A DNA stretch of 64,000 nucleotides, from positions 1 to 64,000 of the forward strand of contig PKRJ01000005.1 of the NCBI GenBank assembly GCA_017577365.1, written 5' to 3'. Positions 1 through 8,572 of this stretch are shown piece after piece; positions within the stretch are counted from its first letter, which is position 1, and each line of letters starts with the position of its first letter. Position numbers and translations under genes: made by a program. The notes beneath the pieces were generated by a model. That model did not search any database. It was not told the DNA's origin and worked only from the letters and a program-made list of their open reading frames with translations. This DNA is from Gammaproteobacteria bacterium. GTDB taxonomy: Bacteria > Pseudomonadota > Gammaproteobacteria > Steroidobacterales > Rariloculaceae.

Positions 1-2
1 AC

Positions 3-2078
3 TACCTGCTGCTCGACCCCGAGACGCGCGCCATCATGCTCTACGTCGAAGGCGTGCACGACGCGCGGCGTTTCATGAGCGCGCTGCGCGCGGTCTCGCG
101 CGCGAAGCCGATCGTCGTGATGAAGGTCGGGCGGCACGCGACCGGCAGCCGCGCCGCGATCTCGCATACCGGCGCGCTCGTCGGCGCGGACGACGTGTTC
201 GAGGCGGCGCTCGAGCGCGCGGGCGTCGTGCGGGTGATCGACTACGCCGATTTCTTCGCGGTCGCCGAGACGCTGAACGCGGGCCTCGCGACGCGCGGGC
301 CGTCGCTCGCGATCGTGACGAACGGCGGCGGGCCCGCGGTGATGGCTGCGGACGCGGTCGCGGACAAGAAGCTCACGCTCGCGCGCCTCGGCGAGCCGAG
401 CGTGCGCGAGCTCGAGCGCCTGCTGCCTGCCGCCTCGTCGAAAGCCAATCCGGTCGACGTGCTCGGCGACGCGGATCCGTCTCGCTATGCCTCGGCGCTC
501 CGCGTTTGCCTCGCCGACGACGCGGTCGATGCCGTGCTCGCGATCATGATCCCGACGGCGCTGAGCGAGCCCGACAACGTCGCGAAAGCCGTGATCGAGG
601 AGGCCGCGCGAACGTCGAAGCCGGTGCTCGCGTGCTGGATCGGCGATGCGTCGATGCGCTCGAGCTGGCAGCGTTTTCGCGCGGCGGGTATCCCGGTCTA
701 CCGCACGCCGGAGGTCGCGATCGAGGCCTTCGCCGCGATGGCGGCGCATCGCCGCAATCAAGAGCAGTTGCTTCAGGTTCCTCCGCCGCGGCGCGAGCAG
801 GATCCGCCGGACATCGACGCGGCGCGGCGGATCATCGACGCCGCGCTCGCCGAGCGGCGCCACGTGCTCGACGCGCTCGCGTCGAAGGCGGTGCTCGCAG
901 CATTCCGCGTGCCGGTGCTCGAGAGCGCGCGCGCGGCGAGCGCCGACGAGGCCGCGGCACGAGCCCGCGAGATCGGCTTTCCGGTCGCGATGAAGCTGCT
1001 TTCGCCCGACATCACGCACAAGACGGACGTCGGCGGCGTTCGCCTGGGCCTCGAGAGCGAGGACGACGTGCGCAACGCGTACGCGCGGATCCTCGAGTCG
1101 GCGCGCGCGGCGCGGCCAGACGCGCGCATCGAGGGCGTGATCGTCGAGCGGATACACGCACCGCGCGGCGCGCGGGAGCTCATGGTCGGCGTCGTGACGG
1201 ACGAGGTCTTCGGCCCCGTGATCGGGCTCGGCCTCGGCGGCACGCTCGTCGAGGTCATCGCGGACCGCGCGGTCGGCTTGCCGCCGCTCAGTTCCTTGCT
1301 CGTCGAGCGGATGATCGACCGCACGCGCGCGGCGAAGGCGTTAGGGCCGTTCCGCGGCGCGGCGCCCGCGAATCGCGACGCGCTCGTCGACGTCGTGCTC
1401 AGGATCTCGGAGATGATCTGCGAGCTGCCGTGGATCTCGGAGCTCGACATCAATCCGCTCGTCGTCGACGAGCACGGCGCGCTCGCGATCGACGCGCGCA
1501 TCGTGCTGCGCGACGTCGCGCCCGGCGCCGAGCCGTACGCGCACCTCGCGATCCATCCGTATCCGCGCGGGCTCGAGTGGCGGCACGTGCTCGACGACGG
1601 CACGCCGATCACGATTCGGCCGATCCGGCCCGAGGACGCCGAGCTCGAGAAGGCGTTCGTCGCGGGATTGTCCGAGCGCTCGCGTTATCTGCGCTTCATG
1701 ACGAACGTTCGCGAGCTCACCGCGGAGACGGTGTCGCGTTTCACGCAGATCGACTACGACCGCGAGATGGCGCTGATCGCGCTCGCGAACGTCGACGGCG
1801 CAGCCCGCCAGATCGGCGTCGCCCGCTATATCGCCGAGCCCGACGGGCGGAGCTGCGAGTTCGCGGTCGTCGTCGACGATCGATGGCAGCGGCGCGGCAT
1901 CGCGACGCGGCTGCTCACTCACCTCATCGACGTCGCGCGCGAGCGGCGCTTCGAGCGCATGAACGGGGTCGTGCTCAGGGAGAACGCGAACATGCTCGCG
2001 CTCGCGAAGGAGCTCGGCTTCGAGCAGCGGGCGGTGCGGGAGGATCCGCAGCTCGTTCTGATCGGCCGCGCGCTCTGA
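3..2078 (+). CDS. Acyl-CoA synthetase (ADP-forming)-like / GNAT fusion, 5' truncated
   Basis: The frame is open to the left edge, so the N-terminus (probably a CoA-binding Rossmann domain) lies outside the window. Visible, in order, are a succinyl-CoA-ligase-like domain with the SHTGAL motif, an ATP-grasp domain (about residues 255-490) with an FPVAMKLLSPDITHKTDVGG-type signature, and a C-terminal GNAT domain with the acetyl-CoA loop QRRGIATRLL. This is the layout of the Pat/YfiQ protein lysine acetyltransferases. In the ADP-forming synthetases the His of SHTGA is, as I recall, the phosphorylated residue, and it is replaced in Salmonella Pat. Here the His is kept, so both a synthetase activity and an acetyltransferase activity remain possible. 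A GC-rich hairpin follows about 30 bases after the stop. Fusion architecture is certain; the substrate is unknown. Confidence 0.85.
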   Translation, partial: YLLLDPETRAIMLYVEGVHDARRFMSALRAVSRAKPIVVMKVGRHATGSRAAISHTGALVGADDVFEAALERAGVVRVIDYADFFAVAETLNAGLATRGPSLAIVTNGGGPAVMAADAVADKKLTLARLGEPSVRELERLLPAASSKANPVDVLGDADPSRYASALRVCLADDAVDAVLAIMIPTALSEPDNVAKAVIEEAARTSKPVLACWIGDASMRSSWQRFRAAGIPVYRTPEVAIEAFAAMAAHRRNQEQLLQVPPPRREQDPPDIDAARRIIDAALAERRHVLDALASKAVLAAFRVPVLESARAASADEAAARAREIGFPVAMKLLSPDITHKTDVGGVRLGLESEDDVRNAYARILESARAARPDARIEGVIVERIHAPRGARELMVGVVTDEVFGPVIGLGLGGTLVEVIADRAVGLPPLSSLLVERMIDRTRAAKALGPFRGAAPANRDALVDVVLRISEMICELPWISELDINPLVVDEHGALAIDARIVLRDVAPGAEPYAHLAIHPYPRGLEWRHVLDDGTPITIRPIRPEDAELEKAFVAGLSERSRYLRFMTNVRELTAETVSRFTQIDYDREMALIALANVDGAARQIGVARYIAEPDGRSCEFAVVVDDRWQRRGIATRLLTHLIDVARERRFERMNGVVLRENANMLALAKELGFEQRAVREDPQLVLIGRAL

Positions 2079-2110
2079 GCCGTCCGGCGGTGGCGGGTAG
2101 CGGGCCGCGA

Positions 2111-2127
2111 CCGGCGCGGCGCGCCGG
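2111..2127 (+). terminator. GC hairpin after the acyltransferase gene
   Basis: CCGGCGC and GCGCCGG form a perfect 7-bp stem with a 3-base loop, 33 bases after the stop codon. No U-tract follows, so termination by this hairpin alone is uncertain. Confidence 0.3.
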
Positions 2128-2253
2128 CTGGGAGGCTTCGACGTCGTGATTCGCCGCGAGAGCTGTGGTAGAAGTGCATCACGACGCGCGGTCGACGGGG
2201 CCCGGTGTCGAGGCCGGCCGCGGCCGGAGTACGCAAAGGGGGAGGGTCATCGA

Positions 2254-2667
2254 ATGCGGTTTGCGACGTTGTCGGGCATCTTGGCGTGCGGGCTCCTCGC
2301 GGCGGGCCCGGCGTCCGCGCATCACTCGTTCGCCGCCGAGTTCGATGCCGAGAAGCCGATCTCGCTCCGGGGCATCGTCACGAAGATCGAATGGACGAAC
2401 CCTCACGTGTGGGTCTATTTCAACGTCAAGGACGATGCGAGCGGCGAGGTCACGAACTGGGGCGCCGAGCTCGGACCGCCGCATCTGCTGCAGCGCCGCG
2501 GCTGGCGACGCAACACGCTGACGATCGGCACGGAGATCGAGGTCGACGGCTTCCTCGCGAGGAACGGCACGCCGCGGATGAACGCGCGCAGCATCACGGT
2601 CGCGGCGACCGGGGGCGCGCCGGGCCAGACGCTCGACACGGGCTCGAGCCAGCTCCAAGGCAACTGA
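2254..2667 (+). CDS. DUF6152 family exported protein (copy 1)
   Basis: This 137-residue protein starts with a Sec signal peptide ending in A-S-A, followed at once by the hallmark HHSF motif. The mature part carries the family pattern: a G-x-V/I-T-K/R-I-x-W-x-NPH stretch and a late E-V-D-G-F segment, compatible with a small beta-barrel. The function of DUF6152 is not known. The ATG at 2254 is chosen because it gives a complete signal peptide; GGGGGAGGG precedes it. The stop lies 4 bases before the GTG of the Tat-exported TIM-barrel gene, so the two are probably one operon. It is the first of four DUF6152 copies in this window (the others start at 7455, 51077 and 52666). Confidence 0.85.
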   Translation: MRFATLSGILACGLLAAGPASAHHSFAAEFDAEKPISLRGIVTKIEWTNPHVWVYFNVKDDASGEVTNWGAELGPPHLLQRRGWRRNTLTIGTEIEVDGFLARNGTPRMNARSITVAATGGAPGQTLDTGSSQLQGN

Positions 2668-2671
2668 AGCC

Positions 2672-3568
2672 GTGCTGAGAAGGGAATTCGTCGGCGCGCT
2701 CGCGGCGGCGGGCCTCGCCGCGGGGGCCATGGCTCAGGACGGCCGCGGCACGGCGGCGTCGACCTCGCGGCGGCGCCGCGGGCGCATCCGTCAGGGGCTG
2801 TGGACGGTCAATTTCGGCGAGAGCACCTCCCTGTCGTTCGACGAGATGTGCCGCTTCGCGGCGGAGATCGGCGTCTACGGCTTCGATCTCATCCCGCCGG
2901 AGGACTGGCCGACGCTGCGCCGCCACGGGCTCGAGCCGCTGCTCGCCGGCTCCGGGCCCGTCACGTTCGAGGACGGCATCATTCATCCCGAGGTCCACGA
3001 CGAGCTCGAAGCGAGCCTGCGCGAGTTCATCGATCTCTGCGCCGAGCAAGGCGTGCGCACGATCATCACGATCGGCGGGCAGCGCCGAGGCATGTCGTAC
3101 GACGAGGGCGCGGATCACGCGGTCGCGTTCCTGAACCGGATCAAAGGTCATCTCGAGTCGCGCGGCGTCACGATCGCGATCGAGAACATGAACAACCGGC
3201 TCACGGATCCTCGCTTCGGGCGCGAAGACCAGATCTTCGGTCACTGGGACTGGGGCGTCTCCGTCTGCGAGCGGGTCGATTCGCCCAACGTCAAGCTCGT
3301 CTGCGACATCTACCACCTGCAGATCATGGACGGCGATCTCGCACGCCGCATCCGCAGCTCGAGCCGCTGGATCGCTCATTTCCACGTCGCGGGCGTGCCG
3401 ACGCGCAACGAGATCGACGACACGCAGGAGATCAACTACCGCTATCTCGCCGAGGTCATCGCCGATCTCGACGATTTCGACGGCTATGTGAGCCACGAGT
3501 GGCGTCCCGGCCCGGGCCGCGATCCGCTCGAGAGCATCGCCCAGGCGGTCGAGATCCTCGACGTCTAG
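2672..3568 (+). CDS. Tat-exported xylose isomerase-like TIM-barrel protein
   Basis: The 298-residue product has a short twin-arginine leader (LRREFVGALAAAG, then A-M-A before the mature part) and a sugar-isomerase/endonuclease IV-type TIM barrel. Recognisable elements are IAIENMNNR, the KLVCDIYHLQIMDGD strand end (the metal-binding Asp/His region of hydroxypyruvate isomerase relatives), WIAHFHVAG and the final GYVSHEWRP. The residues fit a metal-dependent sugar or keto-acid isomerase or epimerase acting in the periplasm, but the substrate cannot be read. The start is GTG at 2672; no ATG further down would keep the twin-arginine leader. It lies 4 bases behind a DUF6152 gene, which suggests cotranscription. 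Confidence 0.8.
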   Translation: MLRREFVGALAAAGLAAGAMAQDGRGTAASTSRRRRGRIRQGLWTVNFGESTSLSFDEMCRFAAEIGVYGFDLIPPEDWPTLRRHGLEPLLAGSGPVTFEDGIIHPEVHDELEASLREFIDLCAEQGVRTIITIGGQRRGMSYDEGADHAVAFLNRIKGHLESRGVTIAIENMNNRLTDPRFGREDQIFGHWDWGVSVCERVDSPNVKLVCDIYHLQIMDGDLARRIRSSSRWIAHFHVAGVPTRNEIDDTQEINYRYLAEVIADLDDFDGYVSHEWRPGPGRDPLESIAQAVEILDV

Positions 3569-3783
3569 GGTGTCGTTCGTCTCGGCGGCAGCCGCCGCTC
3601 GACGCGCGCCGACGATGCGACCGGGTCCGGCGACGGTCGCGTCCGCGAAGTCGTTGCGTCCGCGGGTGAACCATCGCCCCGCGCTCGAGCGCATCGTGTC
3701 ACTCGCGTGCATACCTATGGTCGGCCGGTCGAGCCGCGTGCTTGACTCGACGGACGCGGCTGGCGGCTCGGAGCGACGACATC

Positions 3784-5166
3784 ATGGACTCGGTGCTTTT
3801 GGCAAGACTCCAGTTCGCCTTCACGGTCACGTTCCACATTCTTTTCCCGGCGTTCACGATCGGGCTTGCGAGCTGGCTCGCGATGCTCGAGTTCCTCTGG
3901 ATCAGGACCGGCAAGCCCGCGTATCTCAGCCTCTATCAGTTCTGGGTCAAGATCTTCGCCGTGTCGTTCGGGCTCGGCGTCGTCTCCGGCATCGTGATGA
4001 GCTTCCAGTTCGGCACGAACTGGAGCGTCTTCACCGAGGCTTCGGCGAACGTGATCGGGCCGCTGCTCGGATACGAGGTGCTCACCGCGTTCTTTCTCGA
4101 GGCGACGTTCCTCGGGATCATGCTGTTCGGCCTGAACCGCGTGCCGCGCGGCGTGCATTTCTTCGCTACGCTGATGGTCGCGTTCGGAACGCTGCTGTCG
4201 GCGTTCTGGATTCTCTCGGCGAATAGCTGGATGCACACGCCGGCCGGTCACCGCTACGAGGACGGCGTCTTCTATCCCGAGAGCTGGCTCGAGATCATCT
4301 TCAATCCGTCGTTCCCGTATCGCTTCCTGCACATGGTCGGCGCCGCGTATCTGACGACGTGCTTCATCGTGGCGGGTATCGCGGCGAGATATCTGCTCGA
4401 AGGGCGGTTCCCGCGCCGCTCGTCGATGATGCTGCGTCTCGCGGTGATCTTCGCGAGCATCGTCGTGCCGCTACAGATCGTCATCGGCGATCTGCACGGG
4501 CTCAACACGCAGGAACACCAGCCGGTCAAGGTCGCGGCGATGGAGGGCAACTGGGAGGCGCGGACGCACGCGCCGGCCTTGCTCTTCGCGGTGCCGGACG
4601 AGGAAGGCGAGCGCAACCGCTTCGAGATCGGCATTCCGGGGCTCGCGAGTCTCATCTTGAAGCACGACCTCGGCGGCCGCATCGACGGCCTCAAGGACTT
4701 CCCGAGGGACGAGCGGCCGCCGGTCGCGTGGGTCTTCTACTCGTTCCGCGTGATGGTCGGGCTCGGCCTCGTGATGCTGTTCGCCGCGTGGGCGGGTCTC
4801 TATCACCTGCGGCGCGGAACGCTCGAGAGCGCGCGTTGGCTGCTCAAATTGTTTCGCTCGGCGGCGCCCGCGCCGCTGATCGCGCTCCTCGCCGGCTGGT
4901 TCACGACCGAGATCGGCCGGCAGCCGTATCTCGTCTACGGGATCATGCGCACGGCCGAAGGCGTCTCCCCGGTGCCCGGCGGAAGCGTCGGCACGTCGCT
5001 CGCGCTGTTCGTGCTGGTCTACGGCGTCGCTTTCGGCGCCGGCACGTATTACGTGGTGAAGCTGATCCGCCACGGTCCGCTCGAGGTCGAGCCGAAGCCG
5101 AGGGGCGTGCCGACGGCGCGCAGACCGCTGTCGGTCCCGGCCGAGACGTTCGAGGAGCAAGTCTGA
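3784..5166 (+). CDS. cydA: Cytochrome bd ubiquinol oxidase subunit I
   Basis: CydA oxidises ubiquinol and reduces oxygen in the inner membrane together with CydB. The 460-residue product shows H18 in FHILFPAF (heme b595 ligand region), acidic residues E98 and E106, H183 in FLHM (heme b558) and a Met in FRVMVGLG. The quinol-oxidation loop between about residues 240 and 310 is short, as in the cyanide-insensitive CioA type. The usually invariant GRQPW reads GRQPY. The ATG at 3784 is preferred because it gives the canonical N-terminus; a GTG at 3742 would add 14 unrelated residues. The stop overlaps the cydB start (TGATG). No obvious FNR/ArcA site is visible upstream. Confidence 0.96.
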   Translation: MDSVLLARLQFAFTVTFHILFPAFTIGLASWLAMLEFLWIRTGKPAYLSLYQFWVKIFAVSFGLGVVSGIVMSFQFGTNWSVFTEASANVIGPLLGYEVLTAFFLEATFLGIMLFGLNRVPRGVHFFATLMVAFGTLLSAFWILSANSWMHTPAGHRYEDGVFYPESWLEIIFNPSFPYRFLHMVGAAYLTTCFIVAGIAARYLLEGRFPRRSSMMLRLAVIFASIVVPLQIVIGDLHGLNTQEHQPVKVAAMEGNWEARTHAPALLFAVPDEEGERNRFEIGIPGLASLILKHDLGGRIDGLKDFPRDERPPVAWVFYSFRVMVGLGLVMLFAAWAGLYHLRRGTLESARWLLKLFRSAAPAPLIALLAGWFTTEIGRQPYLVYGIMRTAEGVSPVPGGSVGTSLALFVLVYGVAFGAGTYYVVKLIRHGPLEVEPKPRGVPTARRPLSVPAETFEEQV

Positions 5167-6170
5167 TGGAAGGCGGCTGGCTGCCTCTCGTGTGGCTGTT
5201 CCTGATCGCGCTCGCGATCTTCATGTACGTGCTGCTCGACGGCTTCGTGCTCGGCATCGGCATTCTGTTTCCGTTCGCCCCGAAGGACGCGGATCGGGAC
5301 ACGATGATGCTGTCGGTCGCGCCGATATGGGACGGCAACGAGACGTGGCTCGTTCTCGGCACCGGCGGGCTGCTCGCGATGTTCCCCGTGGCTTACGCGA
5401 TCGTATTGCCGGCGCTCTATCTGCCGTTCATCTTCATGCTGTTCGGTCTGATCTTTCGCGGCATCTCGTTCGAGTTTCGCTTCAAGGCGGATCGCAGCCG
5501 GCGGATCTGGGACCGGGCTTTCCTCTGGGGCTCGGTCGCCGCGGCGTTCTTTCAAGGTATCGTGCTCGGCTCGTTCGTGCAGGGTTTCGATCTCGCGGGC
5601 TCGAGCTTCACAGGTGGCCCGCTCGACTGGCTCACGCCGTTCGGTCTTCTCGTCGGCGCGGCGCTGGTGCTCGGCTACGCGCTGCTCGGCAGCACGTGGC
5701 TGATCATCAAGGCGCCCGGCGAGCTCGAGACATGGGCGCGGCGCGTCTCCGTGCGCTTGCTGCTCGCGGTGCTCGCCGCGATCGCGGCGATCAGCTTGTG
5801 GGTCGTCTTCACGAACCCGACGATTCGGCAGCGTTGGTTCTCGCTGCCGAATTTCTATTTCCTGTCACAGGTGCCGCTCGCGACGGTCGTCACGGGCTTC
5901 CTGCATTGGTATACGACGGTCAGGGGCTTCCGGGTCGCGCCGTTCGTGCTGACGATGGTGCTCTTCACGCTCGGTTACGTCGGCCTCGCGATCAGTCTGT
6001 GGCCGAACATCGTGCCGCACGAGATTCCATACTGGGAGGCCGCGGCGTCGCCGTCGACGCAGCGCTTCCTGCTCGTCGGAGCGTTGATCACGCTGCCCGC
6101 CGTGCTCTTCTACACGTTCTATGCTTACTACGTGTTCCGGGGCAAGGTCGCGCGAGACCTCACGTACTGA
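5166..6170 (+). CDS. cydB: Cytochrome bd ubiquinol oxidase subunit II
   Basis: This 334-residue polytopic subunit begins with a helix containing YVLLDGFVLGIGILFPF, followed by the conserved WDGNETWLVLGTGGL segment that identifies CydB. It stabilises the heme-bearing CydA subunit in the inner membrane. Translation starts at the ATG that overlaps the cydA stop by one base, so the two are translationally coupled. No small cydX-like ORF is visible after the stop: the next 95 bases are non-coding and lead into an SMP-30 gene. Confidence 0.96.
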   Translation: MEGGWLPLVWLFLIALAIFMYVLLDGFVLGIGILFPFAPKDADRDTMMLSVAPIWDGNETWLVLGTGGLLAMFPVAYAIVLPALYLPFIFMLFGLIFRGISFEFRFKADRSRRIWDRAFLWGSVAAAFFQGIVLGSFVQGFDLAGSSFTGGPLDWLTPFGLLVGAALVLGYALLGSTWLIIKAPGELETWARRVSVRLLLAVLAAIAAISLWVVFTNPTIRQRWFSLPNFYFLSQVPLATVVTGFLHWYTTVRGFRVAPFVLTMVLFTLGYVGLAISLWPNIVPHEIPYWEAAASPSTQRFLLVGALITLPAVLFYTFYAYYVFRGKVARDLTY

Positions 6171-6265
6171 CGCCTCGGCGAGCTCGGTTTCCTCGCCTTG
6201 ACACCGCCTCGGCGCTCCCTAAACATGGCGGGGCCCGCGATAACGAAAACGAGGGGAGAGGCCGA

Positions 6266-7186
6266 ATGAGGGGGCGTGTCGTCCTCTGGGGCGCAATCGC
6301 GGCCGTGCACGCCGCCGCCGCGGTGGAGCAGGGCAACCTCGAGGCGCTTTGCGGCGAATGCCGCGTCGAGCGTTTCGCCGACTGCGGAGGATTTCTCGAG
6401 GGTGCTACTGTCGCGTCCGACGGCACGCTTTGGATCGTCGACTTGCTTTCCGGGAACGTGCTGAGCGTCGACGGTCGCGGCGCGTGCACGGTTCGCGCGA
6501 ATACCGGCGGTCAACCGAACGGCGCGAAGTTCCATCGCGACGGGCGGCTTTTCGTCGCCGACAAGCTGCTCGGCATCGTCGCGATCGATCCCGACAGCGG
6601 CGCAGTGACGCGGATCGTCGACATGCATCGCGCGGAGCGGCTGCGCGGCACGAACGATCTCGTATTCGACGACGCGGGCGGTCTCTATTTCACCGAGCCG
6701 TATGGCTCCGGCGTGCTGGAGCCGAACGGCCGAGTGTTCTATCTGCCCGCGGACGGCACCGGGTTACGTGTGCTCGAGGACTCGATGGCGTTTCCGAACG
6801 GCATCGTGCTCTCGCCCGACGGCAGCGCGGTGCTGGTCGGCGAGTACGCGCGAAAGCGAATCGTTTCGATCCCCTCGCTCGGCGCGTCGGATCCGTTCGC
6901 GACGACTTACGTCTGGTCGCGGACCGAGGGCGGCATCGGGCCGGACGGCATGGCTTTCGACGAGCGCGGCAATCTGTACGCGGCGATCTTCCAGGGCGGG
7001 GCCGTGCAAGTCTTCGACGCCTCGGGCTACGAGATCGGGCGCATCTCATTACCCGAAGGTGCCGGCACGTTCGTCACCAATCTCGCGTTCGGCGGCGAAT
7101 GGCTGTACATCACGGAGGCCTCCCAAGGCGTCGTCTGGCGCGTCCGAATGCGGGTTCGGGGATTGCCGTTGTTCCACCGGAAATGA
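6266..7186 (+). CDS. Exported SMP-30/gluconolactonase/LRE-family protein
   Basis: This 306-residue protein has a short hydrophobic leader (residues 1-19) and a six-bladed beta-propeller of the SMP-30/gluconolactonase type. Repeated blade motifs are visible, such as ASDGTLWIVD, GTNDLVFDDAGGLYFTE, FPNGIVLSPDGSAVLV and GPDGMAFDERGNLYAA. The N..D, N..G and D positions of these motifs are the usual metal ligands. It probably hydrolyses a lactone or ester in the periplasm. GAGGGGAGAG lies just before the chosen ATG at 6266. It follows cydB by 95 bases but need not share its function. Confidence 0.82.
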   Translation: MRGRVVLWGAIAAVHAAAAVEQGNLEALCGECRVERFADCGGFLEGATVASDGTLWIVDLLSGNVLSVDGRGACTVRANTGGQPNGAKFHRDGRLFVADKLLGIVAIDPDSGAVTRIVDMHRAERLRGTNDLVFDDAGGLYFTEPYGSGVLEPNGRVFYLPADGTGLRVLEDSMAFPNGIVLSPDGSAVLVGEYARKRIVSIPSLGASDPFATTYVWSRTEGGIGPDGMAFDERGNLYAAIFQGGAVQVFDASGYEIGRISLPEGAGTFVTNLAFGGEWLYITEASQGVVWRVRMRVRGLPLFHRK

Positions 7187-7281
7187 CCGGAGCCGATCGA
7201 GCCCGGATTGTCGCGCCGGTGCACATGTCGGTTCTCCGCTGGCATCTCGGGGGACGGCCGTGCGGGGGCGATCAAGTAAAA

Positions 7282-7314
7282 TTGAGCTTCTTGGGGGCCC
7301 GATCGCGATATAAA
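7282..7314 (+). promoter_or_regulatory. Possible promoter for the second DUF6152 gene
   Basis: An AT-rich island in otherwise GC-rich DNA contains TATAAA (7309-7314), a good -10 element. Upstream candidates are TTCTTG (15-base spacer) and TTGAGC (21-base spacer), neither at the ideal distance. It would give a leader of about 135 bases. Confidence 0.25.
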
Positions 7315-7454
7315 GCTTGCACGGGGCGGAGCAAGGGGATTCAACGGCCGCGGGGTGAGGCGCGGGAAGCGGACGAAGGACGACCGACCGACGCCGCTTC
7401 TGCAACCGTCAACGCAGCGAGAGGAAATCGCCCGGCATACGGGACCAGGAGACT

Positions 7455-7949
7455 ATGACGATGGAGACCAAGCGTACAGCCAGCGGAGCCGCCGCCGCGA
7501 TGCTTGCAGCGCTCGTGACGCTCGGCGGGCCGGCGAGCGCGCATCATTCGTTCTCGATCTACGATTCTTCGGTCACGAAGGTGTTCACCGGCGTCGTGAC
7601 TCGCGTCAACCCGGACGCGAATCATTTGCAGATCTTCTTCGCGCCGATGAACGAGGAGCGCAAGAACGTGCTGCGCGACGAGAACGGTCAGCCGATCATC
7701 TGGGCCGTCGAGATGGTCGGATCGGCGCAGGCCGCTCGCGAAGGTATCACGGTCAGCACGTTCCCGGCAGGCACGATTTTCAGCGTGGCGCTGCACCCGC
7801 TCCGCAGCGGCGAGCCCGCGGGCAGCCGCGTGGGCGGGGCGCTGTTCCGTTGCCCGGAGCGCACGCCGCCGCCTCCCGGAAAGCACTGCGATGCCGTCGA
7901 GGGCCACGTGCGTCACGGCCAGGGCGAGCTGCCGAAGCCGACCGAGTGA
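7455..7949 (+). CDS. DUF6152 family exported protein (copy 2)
   Basis: The product of about 164 residues has a signal peptide ending A-S-A followed directly by HHSFSIYDSS, the DUF6152 signature. The body keeps the G-V-V-T-R-V-N-P pattern. It has an insertion with AEVMV-like strands (AVEMVGSAQAAREG) and a Cys-containing, Pro-rich tail (CPERTPPPPGKHC), which could form one disulphide. AGGAG at 7447-7451 is only 3 bases from the ATG at 7455 but 9 bases from a second in-frame ATG at 7461, so the latter may be the true start. Two DUF6644-like membrane genes follow on the same strand after 81 bases, suggesting a three-gene unit. Confidence 0.82.
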   Translation: MTMETKRTASGAAAAMLAALVTLGGPASAHHSFSIYDSSVTKVFTGVVTRVNPDANHLQIFFAPMNEERKNVLRDENGQPIIWAVEMVGSAQAAREGITVSTFPAGTIFSVALHPLRSGEPAGSRVGGALFRCPERTPPPPGKHCDAVEGHVRHGQGELPKPTE

Positions 7950-8030
7950 TGCCGCGCCGGTGCGGAAAGCGAGTGCAGATCCGCGGCGAAAGCAGCGTGC
8001 CGAGAGCCGCTCGATGACGAAGTCGCGCCG

Positions 8031-8546
8031 ATGATCGAGTTTGCCGAGTGGCTGCAGGCCACGCCGTTCAGCGAAGCGATTCAGGCCGCCGGCTGGCTGG
8101 TCCCGCTTCTCCAGTCGATTCACATCCTGATGATCGGCGTCGTTTTCGTGTCGATCCTGACGATCGCGCTGCGCGTGCTCGAGCTCGTGCGGATGGATCA
8201 GGGCTTCGCCGACGTGTGGCGCCGTTTCGCGCCGTGGATGTGGACGGGCATCGTGGTGATGACGCTCACGGGGGCACTGCTCGTCGCCGCCGAGCCGGTC
8301 CGCGAGTTCACGAGCACCTCGTTCTGGATCAAGATGCTGCTCCTCGCGGTCGGCATCGCGAGCGCCATCGTGTTCCGGCGCTCGCTGGCCCCGATGGTGC
8401 TCGCCGGCGATACCGCGCACGAGTTCTCCCCGGGAATCAAGATCGGTGCGATCGCGACCGTCGTGCTGTGGCTCGCGATCATCTTTCTCGGTCGTGCGAT
8501 CGCGTACGACGTCGAGATCTGGGGCGTCTTGTCGCTTTCGTCGTGA
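8031..8546 (+). CDS. DUF6644-like integral membrane protein (copy 1)
   Basis: This 171-residue protein has about four hydrophobic segments (roughly residues 20-45, 70-88, 100-118 and 135-155). It carries the N-terminal pattern W-L-x-x-T-P-x-S near SIHILMIGVVF, typical of the small membrane proteins I associate with DUF6644. The His in SIHIL lies within the first membrane segment and matches the His in AIHVM of the next gene, so it may be functional, perhaps as a heme or metal ligand; that is inference. It overlaps nothing and lies 26 bases before its paralogue. Function unknown. Confidence 0.7.
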   Translation: MIEFAEWLQATPFSEAIQAAGWLVPLLQSIHILMIGVVFVSILTIALRVLELVRMDQGFADVWRRFAPWMWTGIVVMTLTGALLVAAEPVREFTSTSFWIKMLLLAVGIASAIVFRRSLAPMVLAGDTAHEFSPGIKIGAIATVVLWLAIIFLGRAIAYDVEIWGVLSLSS

Positions 8547-8572
8547 GCACAGCGTAGGGACGGCGCGAGCCA

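Noticed and set aside
3569..3783. FNR/ANR box in front of cydA
   Set aside because: No TTGAT-N4-ATCAA-like sequence is present in the gap; the TTGACT at 3743 lacks a -10 partner.
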